Shown here: in pieces, positions 52,797 through 61,369 of the stretch
Layout of the letters: the number at the start of each line of letters is the position of its first letter
Numbering within the stretch: the stretch's first letter is position 1
Source: Branchipolynoe longqiensis
Taxonomy: Eukaryota; Annelida; Polychaeta; Phyllodocida; Polynoidae
Length of the DNA: 64,000 nt
Direction of reading: 5' to 3'
NCBI GenBank assembly: GCA_030323885.1
Contig: CM059193.1
Coordinates: 93,798,852-93,862,851 of the forward strand
Position numbers and translations under genes: made by a program
The notes under the pieces: generated by a model
What the model saw: the letters and a program-made list of their open reading frames with translations, nothing else
What the model was told of the DNA's origin: nothing
Databases searched by the model: none

Positions 52797-52979
52797 TGTC
52801 ATGGGGGTGATGAAAACGGGAAATATTGTGCCTAGAGCGGGACTCGAACCCACATCTCTTTGCATTCCGGGCCAGTGTGCTAACCATTACACCACCTAGG
52901 CTCCCTGATATCAACACACTCCCCACGCCTACCTGTCTATGTGGTTACTTGCCTGAGAGGTCAGTGCAGACCACTACAC
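52797..52979 (-). mobile_element. Repeat-P copy (clearest tRNA-like core)
   Basis: Reverse complement of the core reads GCCTAGGTGGTGTAATGGTT, AGCACACTGGCCCGGAATGC, AAAGAGATGTGGGTTCGAG, TCCCGCTCTAGGCA. The first and last 7 bases can pair as a tRNA acceptor stem, the D-arm resembles tRNA-Gln, and GGGTTCGAGTCCCGC is a box B/T-arm. About 80 bp upstream (ACCTGTCTATGTGGTTACTT) is also shared with the neighbouring copies. Confidence 0.9.
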
Positions 52980-53115
52980 TCGTCCCCCTGGAATTGTAAG
53001 TCTTGTAATGCTTACAATTACATACATACAGGCAATGCACTAACACATACATACACAGGGTAGGTTCAACAACCATACAGCGCAAAGCTTGTACAGGATC
53101 CTGATCACGGCAACC

Positions 53116-53300
53116 AGTGTCGTGGGGGTGATGAAAATGGGAAATACTGTGCCTAGAGCGGGACTCGAACCCACATCTCTTTGCATTCCGGGCCAGTGTG
53201 CTAAACATTACACCACCTAGGCTCCCTGATATCAACACGCTCCCCACGCCTACCTGTCTATGTGGTTACTTGCCTGAGAGGTCAGTGCAGACCACTACAA
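53116..53300 (-). mobile_element. Repeat-P copy
   Basis: Nearly identical to 52797-52979 over core and upstream part (AACACGCTCCCCACGCCTAC against AACACACTCCCCACGCCTAC). The two may derive from a local segmental duplication of about 320 bp. Confidence 0.9.
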
Positions 53301-53548
53301 TATCTAGGGTAATATCAGGACGAGTACCGACTTGTGACAATGCGCACTCATGGTGACTTTATATTGCTGCACCACTGGGAAATCATGCTATATAATGTGA
53401 CTGAGTGGGATATCAGGTCATGGTGATGGTGGTCTGGTCTCCATGTGGGGCAGCACTATAAAGTCACCATGAGTGCGCACTGTCACAAGTCAGTACCCGT
53501 CCTGATATGACCTTAGATGTTGCCAGGATGTAAAACCACAACAACCAA
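53300..53548. mobile_element. SINE-A foldback (inverted halves), second case
   Basis: Left arm 53300-53388 is the complement of a SINE-A 3' half without its tail (GGTAATATCAGGACGAGTAC to TTTATATTGCTGCACCACTG). The right arm, from 53393, is plus strand (TATAATGTGACTGAGTGGGA to tail AAAACCACAACAACCAACC). The layout is the same as at 28.2 kb. Confidence 0.88.
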
Positions 53549-53567
53549 CCAACCTCATTAACTACTA

Positions 53568-54163
53568 CGTATTCGAATTCATATATCTCGGACAAAAGAT
53601 TACAAATGATGGGAGATGTGAGGAAGAAATTAAAAGAAGGATAACAATAGCCCGAACAACATTCTCCAAAATGTATAGAGTGTTAACATCAAGTAAGATA
53701 TTAATACAAACAAGGAAGCGTATTCTTCAGTGTTATGTGTGGTCTACTCTAATGTATGGGGCAGAGACATGGACAATCTCTAAGAAAATGTACAAACGTT
53801 TAGCAGCATTTGAGATGTGGACTTATCGAAGGATGATGAAAATATCATGGACAAAGAAGATCACCAACAAAGAAGTTCTCAGAAAAATTAAAAATAAGAA
53901 AAGCTTGTTTGCCACTATACAGACAAAGAAACTTATTTATTTTGGCCACATCATTCGTCAGAGTTCAATATACCGTACATTGTTGGAAGGGAAGGTGAAT
54001 GGCAGCAGAGGGAGAGGGAGACCAAGAACATCATGGTTTACAAATATTTCACAGTGGACAGGCTTGAATTATTCACAGTCTATCAGAACAGCACAACATC
54101 GGGACAAGTGCAGAACCATTGCATCCAACCCTCGACTAGAGGATGGAACTATTGATTGATTGA
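53568..54163 (+). pseudogene. 5'-truncated RTE LINE copy (3' end of reverse transcriptase frame)
   Basis: From GAATTCATATATCTCGGACA onward this repeats 41649-42237 almost base for base. The C-terminal 162 residues differ from the intact element at only two positions by eye (His to Gln in the HHRD/QHRD block, and Trp to Cys shortly after). Endonuclease and catalytic core are missing, as expected for 5' truncation during target-primed reverse transcription. It ends in the same ATTG repeats and abuts a MITE-F end at 54164. ATTAA right after the tail and ATTAA 8 bases before the 5' junction might be a target duplication. Confidence 0.93.
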
Positions 54164-55270
54164 TTAAAGTTGCACACCGATGGTTTTTGATTTTGTCCCC
54201 TTTTCTTCTTTAAATAGATGACATTAAATTGATCGCTATAATTACCTCATGTTACAATTACTATTTATTTTCGATGGCACACTTTAGAACTACTTGAAGG
54301 AAAAAATGTCAAATTAATATTGATGTGCATGCTAAAATTCTGAAACAATAGGCTTCAGCAGTAAAATGTTTTTATTAAATTAATTTACTACCATATATGT
54401 CCCAATAGAAGCACGCTACCCAATAGAAGCACCCCCCCCCCCCCCCCCCCCCCCCCCCATTTCAAGATTGAAAGCGCGCACAAATTTACGATCATATTCA
54501 GACTGAATGCACATAAAATAAGACAATCCGACTTTATTTCAGATGCACGACAAAAACAAATCCATGAAATTCTTTAACTTTGAATAGACGCGCATCCATG
54601 TGTAAAATATTCCGATAATGATGCATTGGTGGGGGAATGCAAATGTTCTATTTGTGAAACAGGTATATAGGGCCAGGTGCATAGATGTGTTTATGTAGTT
54701 GCTGGTGGTACTTGATTGATTGTTAAATAGATATTGTGGTGCTAGTAAGATAGTGCATAGGGGGCACTCAGAGCCCTACCCATGACCCCCTCCACCCTCT
54801 GCTAGTCATGGATCACCACACACTCAGCTCAAGGCAGGTGGTGGCCAGGGAGCCACACCACATGGTGGTGGTGGGCAGATCACTGTAACCATGGGGACCG
54901 GAAATGCTTGTTTCTCATTGGGAGAATGGGGTGGGGTGATACACTATACTGGATCCATGTACCATATAAATAATAAACCTGAGGGCTTGACTCTCTCTCT
55001 TCTTTCACTCTTTATAGGAGGTATATACCCGTATACACTCTTCCTTTCTCTTTTTGCCTGTATTGATTTCACTTTAGCCTGCCTACACAACCACAGATTC
55101 GAGCCATAGACTTTACACATGTGTCTGCACTCGCGCAGTGTGCATCTATTGGGACATATACGGTATTCCCTTTTGCGCAGCAACAAATTCTTAATGAGTG
55201 CAAAATGAAATCTAGATAAGTGTTTTGGTTTAGAAAATGTGATGCTTTTATCAGATTATGCAGTTTCAAT
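54164..55270 (+). mobile_element. MITE-F copy hosting element J
   Basis: Begins TTAAAGTTGCACACCGATGG, interior to 54390 (TAGGCTTCAGCAGTAAAATG). After element J it resumes with TATTCCCTTTTGCGCAGCAA and ends near ATCAGATTATGCAGTTTCAA. Confidence 0.88.
54391..55163. mobile_element. TIR element J (773 bp, TA duplication)
   Basis: Ends CCATATATGTCCCAATAGAA and TCTATTGGGACATATACGG are inverted. TA flanks at 54389-54390 and 55164-55165. Contains a C-run of about 33 bases (54431-54463), and its right part resembles 8250-8400. Fits a Tc1/mariner-type non-autonomous element. Confidence 0.88.
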
Positions 55271-55480
55271 TGAAGTTCCCCTCTAGTCGGTAGGGCGAGT
55301 CAGAACGCAGGCTGTAAAGTAGGTCAAGGTCAGATTCAGCCCTCTGATTGGGCAGTAACTGATGACGTCATGTGATTTGAGGCTGCGCGTCAGAGTGTAC
55401 TTGATACGCGACTACATGGCTGTGAAATAGTCGGCATGAAACAGAGCATGAAACAGGCATCACTTACATCAACCTATATA
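55271..55480. other. No recognisable feature
   Basis: Contains one TGACGTCA palindrome (55363-55370). Otherwise ordinary. Confidence 0.3.
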
Positions 55481-55649
55481 TAGTAAGACCTCTCTAACTG
55501 ACCACCTCCATAGATCGACCACTCCCATATATCGATCGCTTTATTTGGGTCCCAACAATACTGTTGTAAGGATATTCTAAGCCGTCTACCTCCCTAAATG
55601 GACCACTTAAAGTCGGTCCCATGGTCGGTCGATTTAGAGAGGTTTTGCT

Positions 55650-55653
<4 letters not shown>
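55481..55653. mobile_element. MITE-E copy 2
   Basis: TAGTAAGACCTCTCTAACTG on the left, GATTTAGAGAGGTTTTGCTG plus GTA on the right. Same interior as 14493-14693 (CTCCCTAAATGGACCACTTA, AAGTCGGTCCCATGGTCGGT). Confidence 0.82.
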
Positions 55654-55713
<60 letters not shown>

Positions 55714-55775
55714 AACATACATACATACATACATACATACATACATACATAAATACATACATACATACATACATG
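55654..55775. repeat. (AT)n followed by (TACA)n
   Basis: About 27 AT dinucleotides, then about 16 TACA tetranucleotides. It sits exactly between MITE-E and MITE-I. Confidence 0.95.
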
Positions 55776-55779
55776 CCTA

Positions 55780-57141
55780 AAGGGCGCATTCCATATACGC
55801 GTAATGCGTAATGCGTTACGCGTTATGCGTTATGCGAATGCCAGCATTCCATATACGCGTAATGCGTATTGCGTTATGCAGTGAAGTATATAAAAAGTAT
55901 ATAAAGAGTGTGTGTGACTCTGTGTCTCTGTGTGTGTCTCTATGTGTGTGTCTGTGTCTCTGTGTCTATGTGTGTGTCTCTGTCTGTGTCTGTGTGTGTG
56001 TGACTGTGTCTCTGTGTGTGTGTCTGTGTCTCTGTGTCTCTGACAAAGAGACACACACAGACACACATACACACAGAGACACACACAGAGACAGACACAG
56101 AGACACACACAGACATAGATACACACACAGAGACACACACAGAGACACACACACAGACACACACACAGAAACACACACACAGACACACACACAGCAACAG
56201 AGACACAGACACACACAGAGACACACACAGAGACACACACAGAGACACACACACAGACACAGATACACACACAGAGACACACACACAGACACAACACAGA
56301 GACACACACACACAGACACACACAGAGACACACACACAGAGAATGGGACGGTCCAAACATGGCTCAGTTTAGCTTGCTTTGAGGGATGTTAGGACCGTCC
56401 CAAATATGAAGACTGCTTCCTATCAGGTCCGCTGCATAAACCTACATGTTTGCACCGTCCCCTTCTCCATACTGCTCTGTATATGACCAAATATTGCATT
56501 TATATCTATGTAACTTTTTGTAGGTCACATGGGGGTTCCTACCTTTATTATAACCAAATTATAGATAAGTATTCATATTTTTGTGGCTCTGGTAGCATTT
56601 TTACCAACCCGAACCCCCACCACCCTTGAAGACTTGCTTTCTAACAGGTCCGCCGCATAAACCTACATGTTTGCACCGTCCCCTTCTCCATACTGCTCTG
56701 TATATGACCAAATATTGCATTTATATCTATGTAACTTTGTGTACGTCACATGGGGGTTCCTACCTTTGTTATAACCAAATTATAGATAAGTATTCATATT
56801 TTTGTGGCTCTGGTAGCATTTTTACCAACCCGAACCCCCACCACCCTTGAAGACTGCTTCCTACCAGGTCCGCGCTCCACCTTGTCCGGCTGTCCGTAAT
56901 TATCAGTCGCTTCCTCCAACCTTATATCAATGGACAAATGCGACTGATGCTTTTCTATTCGCACAGCCTTTACGCATTACGCACCGATCGCTACATGGAG
57001 CGATCGGGATAATGAATTTCTGACGCATTCGCATTCGCATTACGCATTACGCTTGTATGGAATGTACCTCATAGGTTTCAAGGCATTTCGATTTTTTGTC
57101 GCATTCGTATTACGCATTACGCGTATATGGAATGCGCCCTT
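55780..57141. mobile_element. MITE-I copy 4 (1362 bp, longest)
   Basis: Left end AAGGGCGCATTCCATATACG, right end CGTATATGGAATGCGCCCTT: perfect inverted ends of at least 20 bp. Subterminal words are GCGTAATGCGT instead of GCGGTATGCGG. The interior has a strand-switching microsatellite (55905-56340) and an about 221-bp unit repeated twice (from about 56407 and 56628) that carries the block shared with copies 1 and 2. TA lies left and AA right of the ends. Confidence 0.92.
55905..56340. repeat. Strand-switching (TGTGTCTC)n to (GAGACACA)n microsatellite
   Basis: The left 140 bp is TGTGTCTC-type on the plus strand. After a pivot at CTCTGACAAAGAG (about 56038-56050) the right 290 bp is its complement type, GAGACACACACAG. 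The whole can fold into a long hairpin. Frames on both strands are artefacts. Confidence 0.93.
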
Positions 57142-57859
57142 AATTCCTCCAGTGTGTGTGGCGCGAGTGCGGGGGCCCGATAATTACCTCCGACAGCTTG
57201 GGGTGGGCGAACTCCACCAATGCGCCAATGGAGGAATATATAGAGATGTACATGTTCCCCTTGCATTTTATACTTGGATAATTCATTATACATCACATAT
57301 ACACATCCCTGAAATATGCAAAAGAAATATATACATCTATAATACCAGAAAACGGGCTATTTTAAAAACTGTTTAAATACGATTTGACTTTTCATTGTTT
57401 ATTTTATATTTTAAGTATATATATTTAGGCTGTCTCCAAAAAGACAAAAGATCCAGAAATCCGGGCCACTTCCGGTCCTAAGCTTGCGGGATATTTGGTA
57501 AATAACCCATATAATATAAGTGAACATGAAGATATACAGCTGAAAGTTGTCAAAGCTTGTTAACAAATCAACAGAACAAAAGAATTCTGGCATAGCTGAA
57601 CCAGATGAAGGAACTGCAACAACACAGTGAGGTCCAGCCGACTTGCCATGTGTAACCACAGAGAACCTCATTAGCAGTTGCAGAATGTTGGTTCGTGACA
57701 GGTAAGCGACACCTGTAATTAAGTGTGTACAGGTGCAACAAGTGTACCTGCAGTTCATCATCTTATATATAGTTTTTATTACATTCGTTGATTAAAGACA
57801 GGAAATTTGAATCACAGACAATTAGTCTTCCCCATTCCACGGCTCCTTGTCGTAGCTTC
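57142..57859. other. No recognisable feature
   Basis: AT-rich, single-copy-looking. Short frames without motifs. Confidence 0.3.
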
Positions 57860-58005
57860 GTAATGGCGAGCGCCAACCTAGGTAGCGACAAGTATACATT
57901 TTTAAGTCATCCATTTTACTTGTCACAGGTTAAATAGGAATTAAAATCCCACGACCTGCCACAGAGAAAGCAGGCTCTAAACTTATTCAGCCATCCCTTT
58001 TGGAA
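57860..58005 (-). mobile_element. SINE-A head fragment
   Basis: AATGGCGAGCGCCAACCTAG, TTTTTAAGTCATCCATTTTA and TATTCAGCCATCCCTTTTGG match the complement of the 5' third. Diverged. Confidence 0.72.
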
Positions 58006-58011
58006 AAGTAA

Positions 58012-58260
58012 CGTTTGTTTTATTTAACGATGCCTCTAGAGCACATTGATTTTTGCATCATCGGCTATTGGACGTCAAACATAAGGTCATTCTGATATAT
58101 TTCTTTGGAGGAAACCCACTGCCACCACATAGGCTACTCTTTCCGATAAGCAGCAAGGGGTCTTTTATATGCACTTTCCCACAGACAGGACAGCACAGCA
58201 CATACCACAGCCCTTGATGAACCAGTTGTCTACCACTGGTTGGAACGGAAAATATCCATT
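58012..58260 (-). mobile_element. SINE-D fragment
   Basis: GTTTGTTTTATTTAACGATG, ATCATCGGCTATTGGACGTC, ACATAGGCTACTCTTTCCGA, GGGGTCTTTTATATGCACTT, CACTGGTTGGAACGGAAAAT. The tRNA-like head is missing. Confidence 0.88.
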
Positions 58261-58340
58261 CAATCTGGTGTTACAAAACAAGCAACACGCAGCACACACA
58301 AGAAACACCACCACCACCTTATTGCAATCACATAACAAAG

Positions 58341-58658
58341 TGGGCCAGATGCGGTGGCCGAAGTGGGAGGCTTCACATGCGGAAGGTCAGGAGTTTAAAT
58401 CCCAGCTGAGTCAAACCAATGACTTACAAAACTGATGATCACTACTACCTAGCCTTGCTCAGCATTACTAGGATAGGGCAAGGACTTGTTACCTCAGTGA
58501 AAGGATAATGTGACTGAGTGGGATATCCGGTCATGGTGCTGGCATCCTGATCTCCAATTTGGTAACACTATAAAGTTGCTATGAGTGCACACTGACACAA
58601 GTCAGTGTGCACTCATATGACCATAGATGTTGCTAGGACATAACACCCAAACAAACAC
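58341..58658 (+). mobile_element. SINE-A full-length copy
   Basis: Head CAGATGCGGTGGCCGAAGTG with a short deletion before AGGCTTCACATGCGGAAGG, body, tail AACACCCAAACAAACACAAC. Confidence 0.9.
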
Positions 58659-58705
58659 AACAGTACAATAGTAACACAGGCAACGAGCAACATCTATTGC
58701 TTGAT

Positions 58706-58986
58706 TAGGCTCTTGGGGTCTCATCTCTTGGCAACAGCTAAGGTCATATTAGACTCCTACCGACTTAGAACAGTGTACTGATGGCGACTTTATAATGCTG
58801 CCCTACTGGGATACCACACCGCCAGCACTATGACTCCATATCCCACTTAGGCACCCTATCCTGACAATTAAGTCCTTGCCCTTATAATGCCAGGCATCCC
58901 TCAAGGTAGCGACAAGTATAAATAAGTTTGGTAAGTGTTTGGTTTGACTCGGCCAGGGATTGATCCACGACCTCCCGCACATCAAG
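58706..58986 (-). mobile_element. SINE-A copy, diverged
   Basis: CTCTTGGCAACAGCTAAGGT, body with several deletions, head part GACTCGGCCAGGGATTGATC. With the preceding copy it forms a tail-to-tail inverted pair. Confidence 0.85.
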
Positions 58987-59036
58987 TGAGTATCATCCTA
59001 CCCTGTTCCAACAAAGGAATTGAATCCTATCTGAAA

Positions 59037-59262
59037 GATGCCATCACCTGTGCCAATTTGCATTTCCACCGCCGTGTATAACTGACAGCATCATCAAAGG
59101 CCAGGTGATCTCATACCATGTCTATGTGGTGTGGGAGATTTTAAATCCCTTGGGTCGGTAAAAGTGTAGCCTTTGGCTTTCCATCAACCAACTGTCTAAT
59201 ACGAAAAACAAGACTATTCAGACTTATCCATGATAGGCAGTCTAAATCTTTTTTTTAAAAGA
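59037..59262 (+). mobile_element. SINE-B copy
   Basis: CAATTTGCATTTCCACCGCC, GCATCATCAAAGGCCAGGTG, TACCATGTCTATGTGGTGTG, AATCCCTTGGGTCGGTAAAA, ATCCATGATAGGCAGTCTAA. Head missing. Confidence 0.9.
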
Positions 59263-59343
59263 GCGTGTGCCTGGTACATATTGCCACAACGTTGTCATCA
59301 GTTAAGTAGTTATTAAATCAAGTGATTCATGAGTCATACCTTA

Positions 59344-59532
59344 TGCCAAGTACACACCTACCGTTTACGAGTCGCGCACTAAAACTCGCGAATCGACCCG
59401 ACCCGCTTAAAACTGAGTTTTTAGTCGGGAATCGCAATTGCTAGGTGTGCGCTCCTTTTTGGGCGCGAAACGGGCAGTTTTAGATCATATACGGTAGGTG
59501 GGTGTGCACAAACGGTAGGTGTGTACCTGGCA
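59344..59532. mobile_element. MITE-G copy 2 (189 bp)
   Basis: Ends TGCCAAGTACACACCTACCG and CGGTAGGTGTGTACCTGGCA with TTA duplicated at 59341-59343 and 59533-59535. It shares the first about 40 bp with the 969-bp copy, plus a second internal CGGTAGGTGGGTGTGCAC. Confidence 0.92.
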
Positions 59533-60053
59533 TTAGTAAGAACACCACCCTTCAGGGAGAACCTAATTATACACCTCTGTATGATGTATCTATTAATAAA
59601 AAAGCTATGGGTGTCACAACGGCAATCAATCTCTATGCACCTCTGCCCCTCCCATAGAATTTTCTCCTAAGAAATTGCCTCCACATTTTTGCTGCCGTTG
59701 GGATAAAGAACTGTGGATAATTGTGATTTAAATAAAGAAGATCAAGTGGCATACAGCATAGGAAGGTTTATACTCAGGTTCAAAGGTAGGGCCATTTACT
59801 AGAAGATTTAGTGTGATCAATTAATTCTACAAACCAAGCACCAAACTGAATTTTACATATGCTCTCTAAATATATATACTAATAATTTGAAAATAAAATC
59901 ATAATTCTGCGGGCGTTTACATCCACATACAGCCTTTACATTCTTTTACAGCCTTTACATCCCCTTACAGCCTTTAGAATCCTGGCCAGCCTTTAGAATC
60001 CCTTACAACCTTTACATCCCCTTTCTTCCCATATATATATATATATATATATA
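59533..60053. other. Unassigned, ending in a CAGCCTTTACAT repeat
   Basis: 59925-60020 consists of loose tandem repeats of TTACAGCCTTTACATCCC, which continue after the SINE-B at 60361-60490. The SINE-B therefore split this small array. Confidence 0.6.
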
Positions 60054-60360
60054 TTTTTCTTCTTGAAGATTTATACTGCCTATCATGGATAAGCCTGAAT
60101 AGGCTTGTTTTCACCATTAGACAGTTTGTCGATAGAAAGCCCGAGTCTACACTTTTACCGACCCAAGGGATTTTTAACCTCCCAGACCACATAGAAATGG
60201 TATGAGAGCAACTGGTCTTTGATGACGCTGTAAGTTATACACAGCGGTGGAAATCCAAATTGGCAGAGGTGAGGACACAGGGAATCGAACCACTGACCTT
60301 CAGATTAGGAGTCCGACCTAGAAAAAAGTCAGACACTCTCACCACTCTGCCACAGAGAAC
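60054..60360 (-). mobile_element. SINE-B full-length copy with tRNA-like head
   Basis: From TCTTCTTGAAGATTTATACT through the body to the head, whose complement reads GTTCTCTGTGGCAGAGTGGT, GAGAGTGTCTGAC and GGTTCGATTCC (box B at 60281-60291). The anticodon-like arm TCGGA-CTCCTAA-TCTGA would place CCT at the anticodon, so an Arg or Lys tRNA ancestor is likely. It is inserted in the CAGCCTTTACAT array. Confidence 0.92.
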
Positions 60361-60557
60361 CACATTTATTTACAGCCTTTACATACCTTTACAGCCTTAA
60401 CATTCCTTAAGTCCCATTACAGACTTTACATTCCTTTACAGCCTTTACATATATATCCTTACTGCCTTTACATCCTTTACATTCCCTTACAAGTCTACTC
60501 TTACACACCTCACCACACAACAACTCACCACACTTCAACTCCACAAGTTACCTGGTA

Positions 60558-60953
60558 GGCGCCAAAGACCCTATAATACTAAGACGGCTCACTCCCTATC
60601 TCCCCCATGGTAATGTAAATTTCACAGTGCCACCTTGTGGTGGGTTTGATCAGCCCGGCTGCTGGTTGGTGTTTCACATGTAAACACATACAATTATATT
60701 ATACATGAGATAGGTAAGTATGAATACACATCAATATCAAATTGCTATGAACAAATACACATCATCATCAGCATCATCATCATCATCACCATCATCACAC
60801 ATCTTTCACATTCATATATACATTTATACATATAATATAGCACCTGTTTAACCAAGAGAACAGCCAGCGCACCAAGTGGTGGGTTTGATCATTTTGATTA
60901 CACAGTACAGGCTGAGTGAGCCGTCTTAGTATTATAGGGTCTTTGGAAGCGCC
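60558..60953. mobile_element. TIR element U (396 bp)
   Basis: GGCGCCAAAGACCCTATAAT and ACTAAGACGGCTCACTC at 60558-60594 face their inverted copy at 60914-60953 (two extra bases near the tip). Inside are CATCATCATC repeats and two copies of GTGGTGGGTTTGATCA. No transposase. Confidence 0.82.
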
Positions 60954-61369
60954 CATAAAGTAGACCATCTCCCACACCAACAAGCATCTAGTCGTGTGTG
61001 AAATGTGTACTAAAATCCAATAGGTTGAATACCCACAGTCACACTTCTCTGCTGTGTACTGAAACTTCCTGAAGACACGAGATGGCGCCACCTAATTTAC
61101 CTATGTATCTTACTTATAAAGTTATATGCATCTTGTTCATAATCATATATCTAGTTCACCTGTAATGTGCCTGCTCTACGTATTGCTGAACCATCCATCT
61201 CCCACCATACCGAGTGGTGCTCACCCGTGTTTATATACCAATGCTCTCACTATATAATGCTACACAGGCCTACGTCAATGAGCCGAATTGTGTCACAGCA
61301 CCCTCTGTCGGATTAGTTCTTGAGGTACGCCATTCTTCTTCGTACATAGTCATGCATACAGATGAGCCT
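60954..61369. other. No recognisable feature
   Basis: Single-copy-looking flank of the large satellite. Confidence 0.3.

Noticed and set aside
48634..53300. Functional tRNA genes
   Set aside because: tRNA-like boxes are heads of SINE-A, SINE-B and Repeat-P copies. They lack proper anticodon arms or intact acceptor stems (Repeat-P is the closest) and occur in repeated, diverged copies.
55811..56392. His/Thr/Asp- and Cys/Val/Ser-rich frames of over 100 codons
   Set aside because: Strand-switching microsatellite inside MITE-I. No real protein content.
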